From: Paulinella micropora
Lineage: Eukaryota > Cercozoa > Imbricatea > Euglyphida
NCBI GenBank assembly: GCA_009731375.1
Contig: BJOX01000093.1
Span: forward strand, 248,906-289,807
Direction: 5' to 3'
DNA length: 40,902 nt
Part shown: piece after piece, positions 1 to 8,410 of the stretch
How the letters are laid out: every line of letters begins with the position of its first letter
Position numbering within the stretch: position 1 is the stretch's first letter
Translations under genes and position numbers: made by a program
Notes under the pieces: generated by a model
Told to the model about the DNA's origin: nothing
Databases searched by the model: none
Seen by the model: only the letters and a program-made list of their open reading frames with translations

Positions 1-89
1 GGGGGGGGGGGGCCCCCCCCCCCCCTCGACCGAGTACCTCTAGCTTGGAAACGTCGTTGCTCTCGTCACAATCCGCAATTCTTTAGCCA

Positions 90-1659
90 ATGCCTAAAAG
101 GCAGCGAGCTGGTAAGTTCAAGAAAGCCCGTGCCCCTGCCCCGGCCCCTTCTCGGCCTTTTTCGGCTGCAGGCGTGCTAGCAGGCGCCACCACGATGGAG
201 GACTTCATGGAATACCACAGCCGAAGCGGCGACCTGTCTGAGCTTGACCTTGGCAAAGCGGTGGATCGGCAGTTGCTCCTGGAATACGGTCCTGCTTGGT
301 TACAGGTCAGAGTGCCTATCCGCAGGGTTCTGCTGCGCAAGTTGTTGGCTCTCCCGGACCTTTCTGCTTTTTCGGCGTTTATCTCAGCCCTTCGCGTCGA
401 GGAGCTGGATTTATCAGGCTCCTCTCAGCTCACAGACGACATGCTGGCTGCTCTGTTGGAAAGCTTCCCGCGGCTTCAGCGACTGGTCTTGGCGGGCTGC
501 GCCAAGGTCACGAACAAGGGCCTTTTGCACGTGGGCCGCCTGGTGCCTCAACTCCAAACGCTAGACTGCTCCTCCTGCCCCGTCATTACAGGCGGGGTTT
601 TGATTAGTCTGCTCGGCGATCTTCCGAAACTCGAACGCTTAGTACTTCAGCCTTGCTTCGCTCTAAAAAGCCTGGCTATGGTCCTTTTTGCACAAACGGG
701 CCATCCACGGCTCCAGGAACTAGATCTGTCGTATTGCCCCTGGATTGATGATTGCGTGCTGGCCCGCCTAGCTGAGCAGAAATTCCCCCAGCTCGCGCTG
801 CTGGACCTGACATGTTGTTCCAAGATCACAGACGGCGGAGTTGCGGCGTTTTCGTCACGGCTGCCTCGACTGCGGCGCCTGAGTCTGTCGGGCTGTTTCA
901 AGCTTACAGAAGCGATCTGGCCCCACCTAGCCGTGCCCAACCGTCTGCCAAAGTTGGAGGAGCTGTCGCGTTGCTCGTTGCTTACGGGCGAAGAAACGTC
1001 GCGATGGCCCCAAAAGCAAAAGCTACCTCGCCTGACTAGCTTGGATCTCTCCAGGTGTTCTGCGCTCACCGACGCGGGTCTGTATGGCTTAGTCACGCGG
1101 CTACCAACCCTCCGAAAAATCGATCTTTCGTATTGTCAAGAGCTTACTCAAGACTCACTGGCGACCTTGTCCAAACTACCGAAGCTACAAAAAATGAACC
1201 TCACGCAATGCAAGGGGATTCTAGGCACGCGAGACAATAAGGCTAAGCCAGCGCCAAGTGTCAGACTTTTTCTTTCCTTTTGTTACGGAGCTTTTATTAA
1301 ATTCGTCTTGATAATACGAGTAGCACTGTTAACCACGCGGCCCCCCCCCNNNNNNNNNNGGTCTGTATGGCTTAGTCACGCGGCTACCAACCCTCCGAAA
1401 AATCGATCTTTCGTATTGTCAAGAGCTTACTCAAGACTCACTGGCGACCTTGTCCAAACTACCGAAGCTACAAAAAATGAACCTCACGCAATGCAAGGGG
1501 ATTCTAGGCACGCGAGACAATAAGGCTAAGCCAGCGCCAAGTGTCAGACTTTTTCTTTCCTTTTGTTACGGAGCTTTTATTAAATTCGTCTTGATAATAC
1601 GAGTAGCACTGTTAACCACGCGGGCCCCCCCCCCCCCCTCCCCCTTGGCAAAAAAGTAG
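90..1659 (+). CDS. Cysteine-type leucine-rich-repeat protein (AMN1/FBXL-like)
   Basis: The protein starts at the ATG at 90 with a basic, Ala/Pro-rich leader (PKRQR, KFKKAR) that could be a nuclear signal. From about residue 100 it is a run of roughly ten leucine-rich repeats of the Cys-containing class, with units such as LQRLVLAGCAKVTNKG, LALLDLTCCSKITDGG and LRKIDLSYCQELT. This class is known from F-box LRR proteins and AMN1, which choose substrates for ubiquitin ligases or control cell-cycle exit. I see no F-box, so a ligase role is inference. The reading frame enters the gap at 1350-1359. The sequence after the gap repeats the 264 bp before it, and in that second copy the same frame ends at TAG 1657-1659, five bases from the convergent ADP-ribosyltransferase stop. 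The last LRR is followed by a hydrophobic stretch and a Pro run encoded by a C homopolymer, so the exact C-terminus is uncertain. Confidence 0.72.
1077..1623. repeat. 264-bp direct duplication flanking a gap (probable unmerged contig ends)
   Basis: Bases 1077-1340 recur as 1360-1623, with the 10-base N gap between them. The copies appear identical until the C homopolymer, where one carries an extra G. Contig ends that overlap at a homopolymer and were not merged would look exactly like this. It duplicates the last LRRs of the upstream gene and should be collapsed when that gene is modelled. Confidence 0.85.
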
Positions 1660-1664
1660 GGGGT

Positions 1665-3026
1665 TTAAAGGAGCTCGGGCCCCAGGTCTAAGAGCCGGTA
1701 GCGGATTACATGCGTAGGAATCGCTTGGTGGTCCTGGGTGGACACGTAGGTGTTGGGGTTTTCTGTTGCATCTACATAGGTCTGGTAGGTCCGGCAACGA
1801 CTGCCAGGCAAAAATACTGCGCCTTGATGTTTGGTGGGCCTAACTACGCACTGTCCCACGAGCAGGCGGCAGGCGAGCATGGTGTGGCAGCCATTGCGAT
1901 CGGGGGCGGTATAGCTGTGTGCCGTGCGCGCCCGGGGCGAGAAATAAACGCCCCAGCCCAGTTTCTGGCGGGCGCAGAATCTCGTGACCAGCCCGTTGGT
2001 AACAATAGACTCAACGTACATGTCGCGCGTCCCGTGAAAAACTACTGTTTCTCGGACCGGCTCTTGCTCTTCCATCAGCGTCCTGGTGGCGCTAAACAAC
2101 GCCTCCAAGCTGGGGTGTTCCAGCCTCTGAACCGACGCTACTACGGAGCCAGGGCTCATGGTGCTTTCAAACACGGCGCGGATCATCTGCTCCTTTGTCT
2201 CCTCCTCGGGGCCCGCCGAGGCAGCCTGTCGCAAATAGGGAGAGTCCTTTGCTGTGGGAGGTACATGCTCTAACACGAGACGCGTCGTCTTGAGCCTCTT
2301 CCTCGTCGCTAACCTGCACACCTCCATCTGGGGGAAGTCGACTTCATATCTCTCACGTATTGTGCCGTGCTCAAACTGCATCCGTGGATAACGTTCTGGC
2401 TCCCGGAGGTACTGCGCAAAGGCCTTCTCGATTGATTGACTGATCTGATCGGGCAAGAAACTCGAGCCTAGGTTTTCCAAGCGCACTGACCAATGAGCGG
2501 CCAGCGTCCGGCCCTCCGCCACAACAGCAAGCAGCCTTTCACGCCTGGCCTGCATTTGCTGGCCAAAGTAGACGGAGTTCTTGAACCAAAAATCCACAAT
2601 CTGCGCTAGGCTGTCGAGCTTGCCTTGCAGCTTAAACTGCAACAGCCTTCCGTTGGGAGGCTTCCACCACGACACAAACTTGTTGATAATTAAGAGCCCC
2701 GCTTTCTTGTCGTTGTCTTCCTGCGCCTCGGGGTTCGGTGTAAAGTAAAAGTTTAGCACAGGGCCCACGCTCTGCAGGCAAAGCACTATCGTCAGCTCGG
2801 GTATCCAGCGCCTGTACGAGTCGTGACCATTGGCACAGGAGAGTCTAACAGAAACAGGCCAGCCCTGCTCGTGCTCTGTCCTGGCTACTTTTGTACAGGC
2901 CAGAACCTTGCTGTCAATCTTATTAAGCTCTGCATCCAAGTAACATGCCAACAAGCCTGTGGGCCACGGCGGGACTGGACTACTGCCAATGGTTGCCTCA
3001 AAAGCTTTCTTAGTCCCCGAAAGCAT
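1665..3026 (-). CDS. WWE-domain mono-ADP-ribosyltransferase (PARP-like)
   Basis: This 453-residue intronless protein has two recognisable parts. Around residues 195-255 a WWE-type segment is seen (IEKAFAQYL, then YEVDFPQMEVCRLATRKR); WWE domains bind iso-ADP-ribose or mediate ubiquitin/PARP contacts. Residues about 300-453 are a PARP catalytic domain: FHGT supplies the NAD-binding His, WGVYFSPRA the NAD-contacting Tyr region, then SYTAP, LACRLLVGQCVV, and a C-terminal TYVSTQDHQAIPTHVIRY. The position of the catalytic Glu of poly-ADP-ribosylating enzymes is not a Glu (IPTHV rather than an NEY-type motif), so mono-ADP-ribosylation is expected, as in PARP10/11/12/14 relatives. The N-terminal 190 residues are not recognised. 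The start is the first ATG after a G/C-rich intergenic tract. The stop lies 5 bp from the LRR gene stop, in convergent orientation. Confidence 0.85.
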   Translation of the reverse strand: MLSGTKKAFEATIGSSPVPPWPTGLLACYLDAELNKIDSKVLACTKVARTEHEQGWPVSVRLSCANGHDSYRRWIPELTIVLCLQSVGPVLNFYFTPNPEAQEDNDKKAGLLIINKFVSWWKPPNGRLLQFKLQGKLDSLAQIVDFWFKNSVYFGQQMQARRERLLAVVAEGRTLAAHWSVRLENLGSSFLPDQISQSIEKAFAQYLREPERYPRMQFEHGTIRERYEVDFPQMEVCRLATRKRLKTTRLVLEHVPPTAKDSPYLRQAASAGPEEETKEQMIRAVFESTMSPGSVVASVQRLEHPSLEALFSATRTLMEEQEPVRETVVFHGTRDMYVESIVTNGLVTRFCARQKLGWGVYFSPRARTAHSYTAPDRNGCHTMLACRLLVGQCVVRPTKHQGAVFLPGSRCRTYQTYVDATENPNTYVSTQDHQAIPTHVIRYRLLDLGPELL

Positions 3027-3061
3027 AACTATAGGTGGTAATAGTTTTAATCAGTGAAGTG

Positions 3062-3134
3062 ACAAGAGGAGGGGGGAGGGGGCGGCAGGAAGGTTGTGGG
3101 GGGGAGGGAGCGCCCCCCCCCCCCCCCCCCCCCC
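3062..3134. other. G-rich then poly-C intergenic tract ending at a gap
   Basis: A purine/G-rich run (3065-3111) is followed by an uninterrupted C tract (3113-3134) that runs into the gap 3135-3144. It lies upstream of the ADP-ribosyltransferase gene and downstream of the kinase gene. Similar G/C homopolymers mark other gene boundaries in this region, near 1623-1645, 6580-6599, 8398-8410 and 16957-17031. Confidence 0.7.
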
Positions 3135-3144
3135 NNNNNNNNNN

Positions 3145-4231
3145 TAGTTGTGTTCTTTCCGTCGAAAAACAAACAAGCCCAACCCCTCGCGGCCGCCTGA
3201 CAGGCTCACGGGTGCCGCGCAGACGAGCGTAAAGGCGGACGACAATACTTTGTACGTCCCGTGCGTGTGCAGTTCTCCGTTGCGCTCGACCAAGAAAGCG
3301 TACCTGCAGTGTTTGCCCCGCTGCCACAAGAGGGCCAAGGTCTGCTTGCGTGTCGGGTTTAGCCCGTCCAGCAGCGCGTAGACGCAGTAGCTGCCACCCC
3401 CTCCCGTTGGCGGGTTAGCGCGTGCTTCTTCCAGGGGGCAGAACCCGCGAGTCTTGCCGCCCTGCAAACGTACTGTCTGGCCTGCGCGGACTCAGCCCCC
3501 TCGGCGGTGACAAATTTCAGTTTTTTTTTCTCTTGCTGTAAGTAGTAATCCAAAATGGCAAAGAGGTAAAGCTGAGGGGCGCCGGGGGGTGCCGCGTGGC
3601 CCAAAACGCGGTGGTACCAGTGTAGGAGAGCCTCGCTCTGCGCCAGCGAGCTGGCGTCGTGCCGCGGCAGGGCTAGCAGGGGCACACTATCTCCCTCTTC
3701 GCGCACGGCCAAGGCGCGAGGAGGGGAAGGGGGGGAGCCGGGATCAAGCCCAGGGCCGGAAGCTCGTACGGCGCCCGCGCAGCCTCCCCTGCAGGGGCCG
3801 TTGGCTCCAAGGGGCGCTGTTGTATGTAAGCGACACTGCTGTCTGCTCTGCGCGGGCCCCGCGGGCTGCGGAGCACGACTTCGGTTAGTAGAAGGCACAC
3901 CCAGCAGACAAAAAAGTGTGACCAGCTGTTCCGTCAGGGGGGAGCTGCTCACCGTACCCTTGCGCAGGCGCAGGGGTAGCAGTTTTATTATTTTGTACGC
4001 TGTAGACGGCGAGGGCAAGCGTTCAAAAAAGAGGCCGCGCAATGAGGGCGGTACGTGCCTAAACTTGATGTTCTGAATGTAGAGGTAGAAGAAGGGACAA
4101 CGTAGGGGGCTTTCGTAGCGGCCCTCGGTGAAGAATCCATTCTTGTCCACCTTGGATGGCGTAAACTCGACGTGTAACACGTAATGCCACAAACGGCCTA
4201 ACTGTCTCACTGGCTCGGGGAGCTGGGCCAT
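3145..4231 (-). pseudogene. C-terminal part of the kinase gene, out of frame with its N-terminal part
   Basis: Reading leftward from 4231 the frame gives a segment beginning MAQLPEPVRQLGRLW, which matches the C-terminal part of the neighbouring pseudokinase (DPVRQLARSWWEKLEP). This is therefore the tail of the kinase encoded at 4245-5351, not a separate gene. It is cut from the kinase by a 16-bp tandem duplication at 4232-4263. The frame is lost again: the first frame stops at 3359, while another frame, opening by about 3467, continues with a more protein-like sequence (YALLDGLNPTRKQ, CRYAFLVERNGELHTHGTYK) to the gap at 3144. A one-base indel near 3400-3445, in G5 or C5 runs, would explain this. 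Function of this tail is not recognised. Sequencing error and real pseudogenisation cannot be told apart here. Confidence 0.6.
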
Positions 4232-4263
4232 ATCCTTGCTCAGGTCAATCCTTGCTCAGGTCA
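4232..4263. repeat. 16-bp perfect tandem duplication that creates a stop codon
   Basis: The unit atccttgctcaggtca occurs twice back to back, at 4232-4247 and 4248-4263. Because 16 is not a multiple of three, the second unit shifts the kinase frame, and TCA at 4245-4247 reads as TGA on the minus strand. Confidence 0.95.
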
Positions 4264-5351
4264 TCCCAGGCTAGCGCCCCTGCCTCCTCGCCACACAGCC
4301 TGAGCTCCCGGTAAGCAGCAAGCCCCCAGCTGTGGCTGGGCCGCAGCCCCCAGCCGCCCGCCAGCCTTTCGGAGCCCAGGGCATAAAAGCAGAGGAACAG
4401 AGTTAACGCGTTGGAGAGCCGCAGGATCGACGAGGGGTAGGTCGACGCGGTGGCCAGGTTGCAAGTCTGCTCCTCGTCAAAGTCAATGGCCCAGAAGCGC
4501 CGGCGCTTCCGATCGAAGGTGAAGTTGCCGGGCTTGAGATCGAAGGTGCAGAGCTGGCGCAGAGAGTGAAAGAAACGGCTTAGGAAGTCGCATAGTTCGG
4601 CCTCACGCCACTCGCGCGCACCGTCTTGGAGCCCGGGGGCCTGGTTGAGGTAGTGCATCAAGGAACCGCCCACATAGTCGCTCAGGATCACATAAAAATC
4701 GCCCGGACTCCCTCCGTCGCGCCAGGGATGTGTAAGGTCGCGCTTCCCGGACGATTCATCGTAGCAATACAAAATAGCCCTTACCGGAGGCGCGACCCCC
4801 CCGGCGGCGTACAGATAGCGTTGGTACAGGACTTGTGCGACCGCCTCTTGCTGTCTGTTCTGGCCGCGCAACTTTTCTTCAGCCCAAGCATCATCGTCGT
4901 CTTCATCATCGCTGTCACAGTAGTCGGCGTGGTCCTTGCCGAGGGGCAGCTTCTTGGCAACCAAATCGAGGCCCAAGCTCGTCCGGGCGCGCGCAGCAGC
5001 GGGGCTGGTACTATCAGGGTTCGCAAAATTAAATCGCTGGATATCTTTAGTGAGGGACTTGCCGTTCTCCTTGGCATAAGTATACCATTCCTCGTTTTGC
5101 ACTAGGCAGACGGGGGCGTCCTCTGGCCACAGAAAGACGCCTGCCTCCGGTGGCTCAGTGCCTCGCCTCCAAAAAAGACCTGCCGAACTGTTGGCGCTTG
5201 AGAGGACCCCGCGCTTGGCCTCGTCGTAGCAACCCACGCGCAGGTCGGCGGCGGGGCCCAGGGGGGTCCACGCAGCTTGCCCGGTGGCCCGCAGCCCCGG
5301 GAGGAGCTGCTCACTGAGTTGGAGGGGGCCTGCCAGCCCCGGGGCGCTCAT
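4245..5351 (-). CDS. Divergent protein kinase (N-terminal and catalytic part)
   Basis: This 368-residue ORF has a protein-kinase core: LDLVAKKLPL is a plausible beta-3 VAxK lysine, EAVAQVLYQRYL a helix-C region, VILSDYVGGSLMHYL the hinge, TFDLKPGNF the catalytic loop (Asp, Lys and Asn kept, the preceding HR replaced by TF), and WAIDFDEEQ the metal-binding DFG region with DFD. An acidic insert (DSDDEDDDDAW) lies between the VAxK lysine and helix C. I see no classic glycine loop. ATP-dependent phosphotransfer is possible but unproven. The start ATG at 5349-5351 overlaps the TGA stop of the upstream pseudokinase (ATGA), suggesting coupled translation or an ancestral tandem unit. The ORF ends early at a stop made by the 16-bp duplication; its C-terminal continuation lies at 3145-4231. 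Confidence 0.75.
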   Translation of the reverse strand: MSAPGLAGPLQLSEQLLPGLRATGQAAWTPLGPAADLRVGCYDEAKRGVLSSANSSAGLFWRRGTEPPEAGVFLWPEDAPVCLVQNEEWYTYAKENGKSLTKDIQRFNFANPDSTSPAAARARTSLGLDLVAKKLPLGKDHADYCDSDDEDDDDAWAEEKLRGQNRQQEAVAQVLYQRYLYAAGGVAPPVRAILYCYDESSGKRDLTHPWRDGGSPGDFYVILSDYVGGSLMHYLNQAPGLQDGAREWREAELCDFLSRFFHSLRQLCTFDLKPGNFTFDRKRRRFWAIDFDEEQTCNLATASTYPSSILRLSNALTLFLCFYALGSERLAGGWGLRPSHSWGLAAYRELRLCGEEAGALAWDDLSKD

Positions 5352-6485
5352 GACGTCCGGTGGGACGGTCTGGCAACGCTATCGTCGTCGTGACCGCCGG
5401 GCTGGCTCTGTAGTGGTACCGGAATTCTTACCTCCAAGCTTGCTAGGGCCTCGCGCAGACAGTTGTCAAAGCACTTGCGCAGGGGGGTCGTCACGGGCTC
5501 CAGCTTCTCCCACCAGCTCCGGGCCAACTGGCGCACCGGGTCCTGGGCCCAAATACANNNNNNNNNNGATACAAAGCTGACGCGCTAGCGCGGGGCCGCC
5601 TGCGTGCCGGTAGGCCGTGTCTTGCTCAGCTAGCAGGTCGAACAGGACTAGCAGGTTAAAGACGCGCGCGCCTCGCTCGGTCACCATGTCTTCGCCGCGC
5701 GTGCCTCGGGTAGCTACTAGTAGCTCTTTGGCGTGCGCTACCCCCGCGTGCGACAGCAGGTATCGTTGCTGTTGCTCGTGCCAGCACAGCGACTCGTGGT
5801 TCATTCTCAGTAGCAGCAGGTGCCCCGTGCCCAAAGCCAGTGAATGAATAAAGGAGTCTAACTCGGGCTGCCGCGGCGTTGGCGCTGTGCGGGCCAGCGG
5901 CGCCCCCGCCCAGTCTGTCCACAGCCAAAAGGTCTCTGGCCTTTCCAGCAGAATACCCCGCACGGCGCTTGTGCAGCCCGTGGCCAGGTGCAAATACTGG
6001 TACAGCGCAGCCTCCAACACAACCAGGCTAGCGCGCTCCTCTAAGTTTCCAGTCCCACCGGAGCTTGGAGTCAGTCGGACAAACGCAAACTTGGCGTCTT
6101 GGATTGTTAGTGTATACTGTGCATACTGCCCCGCCGCGTCTGAGCCTAGGTTAGAGGCACAGAACCGCTTCCAAGCCTCTGCGCTTACGGAATGGATCGC
6201 AACGACGGGAACGGATGTCGCTGCCAACGCAGGCTGGGTCTGCGAACCCTCGACCACTCTTCCAGCGCTAACCACACAGCAGTGATCCTTCCATTCGACG
6301 TACCATCGGCGCTCGTGCAGGCGATTCCATGCCTGTTCGTGTCTGACGGGCTGCGCGGGGATCCCGCAGCTTTTGCACAGCAAGCCGGCGTCTTGTAACA
6401 CGTATTGTAAAGCAGCAAACCCGCGCGCCGCTCTCTCATGCTGAGGCATACAACAAACGACCAGAAAAAAAGGAGCAGTGCTCAC
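5348..6485 (-). CDS. Pseudokinase paralogue of the adjacent kinase
   Basis: The protein shares the downstream kinase's layout: ALYQYLHLATGCTSAVRGIL parallels LYQRYLYAAGGVAPPVRAIL, and the C-terminal DPVRQLARSWW parallels PEPVRQLGRLW. The catalytic positions are lost. Where the kinase has FDLKPGN this protein has RMNHES, and the DFD position reads HAG, so Asp, Lys, Asn and metal-binding Asp are all replaced. It should act, if at all, as a non-catalytic regulator or scaffold. An N-terminal CKSCG pair might bind metal, but this is weak. The gap 5558-5567 interrupts the ORF. The flanks share a few bases, and closing the gap on them would keep one frame to the stop at 5348-5350. Translation could start at 6485 or at a second Met at 6449. 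Confidence 0.65.
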
Positions 6486-6788
6486 TAGTATTAGCCAATG
6501 TTACAACTCTGTTCAGACGTTCCGAATGATATCTTCTTGGGGGTTTCCTGTGACAAGCTAGAGGACGCCCCCCCCACCACTCCCCGCCTCCTCGCCCCCN
6601 NNNNNNNNNGTGCTTCTTGCAAGGGAGGCGAGGGAAGAGGGAAGGCAGGCTCCGCCTTTCTCGAGGCAAGGGTTCCCGCGAATGAATGCTACTATAAGTA
6701 TATAAGTTCTTATCCGTCCTTCCTCATTGGCTGGCTAGTTTGCATTCACGAACTACAGCTTTGCCTAAGAGCCCCCCAAAAAAAAAGA
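6486..6788. promoter_or_regulatory. Divergent intergenic region with TATA box for the glycosidase gene
   Basis: The space between the pseudokinase start (minus) and the glycosidase start (plus) holds a C-rich stretch ending at gap 6600-6609, a purine-rich run (6620-6650), and a strong TATA-like element ctataagtatataag at 6692-6706, about 85-97 bp before the glycosidase ATG. The TATA position favours the ATG at 6789 over in-frame Met codons further upstream. A CCAAT-type motif (ttagccaatg, 6491-6500) recurs at 83-92, overlapping the LRR start. Confidence 0.55.
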
Positions 6789-8021
6789 ATGTGGTGCGGC
6801 AGCGCTTTGGTCCGGCTGGGGAGGTTGTTGCAACAGCGCTTAAAAGAGCCGCTGTTGGTGCCGGGCTGGACGGGGTTTTATGGCTGGAACTACGAATCGG
6901 CTGTAGCGCTAGAGGCCCTGCGCAACCCCCCGTGGGACGCAGCCGCCGAGGTAGAGCAGCTCCTGGCCGACAGGGCCCTGCAGTTCTGGCAGCCCGGGTG
7001 GCTGGTTGCGCATCAAATCCCTGTGGAGTTCTGGCTGACACCCGGGGATAGGGTAGGCCCTTTTGGCAGCCTCCTCCGCGACGTGCCAGGGGCAGAAGAT
7101 GTTTATTGCTATGCGGTCCGTGGAGTGCGTAGCTGGCGGCGGCATCCCGACTGGGCTGGACTAGTAGTGCGAAAACTCGGGGACAGCCGAGGGGTTAACT
7201 GTCGCAAGTGGCTGTGGCTGGACGATGTGTACATGGCCGGCGCAGCACTGCTAGCCGACTACCCCAACGAGACGTGGACTATGCTGGTTCAAGCCAGGGA
7301 GGCCTTTGTAGACCCAACTGATGGGCTGCGGTGGCACGGGCGCTGCGCGACCTCTGCGGCCCACAACGGCGTCAAATGGAGCAGGGCCAACGCCTGGGCG
7401 CTGCTGGCGCTGGCGCGCTACGTAGTGCGCACCAATGACGACCAAGCCAGCGAGTGGCTGAGCCGCGACTTGTTGGCTCTGTCTCTGCACCAACGCCAGC
7501 ACGGCGCCTTTGGCAACATCGTCAATAACAAGACCAGCCCTGACGAGACCAGCCTAACCAGTGTCTATGTGTACGCAGTGGCGGTGCTAGAACGTAGCAG
7601 GTTGCAGCCCGCCTCTTTGACTGAGCTGCGCAACCGGGCACTGACCGCACTGGGTTGGTTGAACACACGGCGTGCGCGCAGTCTCAGGTTAAGCGACAGT
7701 TGCCCCGCTATTGGCCTGGCCTCACCAGCACGTTACAACGGGCGCGTGTCCGGCTTTCGACTGAATGCGGGCCCCGCAGTTGCACTGGCCGCCTGGGCGC
7801 GTGTAGGCGAGGTGCTGCTGCACGATTCAAACGCCACACACTACGTGCCCGCGTCCTGGTTGTCAGCCCCCGCAGACCGCTGCGGCCCGCGGCCGAAACT
7901 GGTGGGTTTCTACATAGTAGTCGTAGCTATTCTCGTCGCAAGCTGCTGCTTATACGCGATTATAGCTCGGACGCGCAGACAGAGGTGCAATAAGAGAAGG
8001 AACAATAAAAGGAACACTTAA
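6789..8021 (+). CDS. Membrane-anchored six-hairpin glycosidase, GH88/GH105-like (unsaturated uronyl hydrolase family)
   Basis: This 410-residue protein carries the motif set of unsaturated rhamnogalacturonyl/glucuronyl hydrolases: WLDDVYMAGAALL (catalytic-Asp region), GLRWHGR, KWSRANAWALLALARY (family WxRxNxW), HQRQHGAFGN and DETSLTSVYVYA. Family members cleave 4,5-unsaturated uronic sugars left by polysaccharide lyases, through an alpha/alpha six-hairpin fold. At the C-terminus, LVGFYIVVVAILVASCCLYAII is a clear membrane span followed by a basic tail (ARTRRQR, KRRNNKR). This predicts a type I or tail-anchored protein. No convincing signal peptide is seen. Sequons NETW, NKTS and NATH would be glycosylated if the domain is lumenal. 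The start is supported by a TATA box about 90 bp upstream and an A at -3. AATAAA at 8004-8009 lies inside the last codons. A role at a virion or cell surface is inference. Confidence 0.75.
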   Translation: MWCGSALVRLGRLLQQRLKEPLLVPGWTGFYGWNYESAVALEALRNPPWDAAAEVEQLLADRALQFWQPGWLVAHQIPVEFWLTPGDRVGPFGSLLRDVPGAEDVYCYAVRGVRSWRRHPDWAGLVVRKLGDSRGVNCRKWLWLDDVYMAGAALLADYPNETWTMLVQAREAFVDPTDGLRWHGRCATSAAHNGVKWSRANAWALLALARYVVRTNDDQASEWLSRDLLALSLHQRQHGAFGNIVNNKTSPDETSLTSVYVYAVAVLERSRLQPASLTELRNRALTALGWLNTRRARSLRLSDSCPAIGLASPARYNGRVSGFRLNAGPAVALAAWARVGEVLLHDSNATHYVPASWLSAPADRCGPRPKLVGFYIVVVAILVASCCLYAIIARTRRQRCNKRRNNKRNT

Positions 8022-8033
8022 GGCAGCGCTCCC

Positions 8034-8100
8034 GAGGAAAGGAGAAGAGGGAGGGGGGGAACGCACTTTCCTCCCTCTCCTCCTCCTCCCCTTTCACCCC
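8034..8100. other. Purine/pyrimidine inverted repeat after the glycosidase gene
   Basis: A G/A-rich arm (gaggaaaggagaagagggagg) is followed within 15 bases by a C/T-rich arm ending ctcctcctcccctttc, able to form an imperfect hairpin just after the stop at 8021. It may mark the transcript end or a G-rich structural element. No function is proven. Confidence 0.4.
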
Positions 8101-8216
8101 TCTGTTTGTCGCGTCAGAGTGTTCGATGAAAATCCCAGCGAAATTTAAACCCAATCCACAAAGGTAAATATTTTTAATTTAATGCAAGATTAGCTCACAA
8201 AACGAAATCAGCAAAA

Positions 8217-8333
8217 ATGAGTAGTAGCACTAGCAGAACTGTTCGAACGCTGCCGAGAAAACCTTTGCGACGAGGCAGGCGCTGTCTAGCCCGCGTGTGC
8301 AGGCTTGGAAGGCCGACCGAAAGCCAAAAGTGA
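8217..8333 (+). CDS. Small arginine-rich basic peptide (38 aa), protamine-like
   Basis: An ATG at 8217 opens a 38-codon ORF ending at TGA 8331-8333. The product starts MSSSTSRTVRTLPRKPLRRG and carries ten Arg and two Lys, with Ser/Thr clustered at the N-terminus and two Cys. Small Arg/Ser/Thr-rich proteins of this kind (protamines and the basic DNA-condensing proteins of some large nuclear viruses) bind DNA. That assignment rests on composition alone. An AT-rich TATA-like stretch (taaatatttttaattt, 8165-8180) lies about 40 bp upstream. It lies 77 bp from the convergent H3-mimic gene. The ORF is short enough to arise by chance, so it needs transcript evidence. Confidence 0.4.
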   Translation: MSSSTSRTVRTLPRKPLRRGRRCLARVCRLGRPTESQK

Positions 8334-8349
8334 CAATATTTCTTGTTTT

Positions 8350-8410
8350 TTTTCTTTTAATGCTAATACTAAAACAAAAGGTTTGGTGCCCCCTCTGGGG
8401 GGGGGGGGGC
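8350..8410. terminator. Convergent 3' end with ATTAAA signal and poly-G tract
   Basis: On the minus strand, just past the H3-mimic stop, a G/C homopolymer (8398-8410) is followed by ATTAAA (8361-8356). This is a plausible poly(A) signal for the H3-mimic transcript. Confidence 0.45.

Noticed and set aside
647-1096. Minus-strand ORF opposite the LRR gene
   Set aside because: It is a shadow of the LRR coding frame, with no motif and biased composition.
6498-6788. N-terminal extension of the glycosidase ORF across a gap
   Set aside because: It spans the 6600-6609 gap and lies upstream of a TATA box; the family match starts after the Met at 6789.
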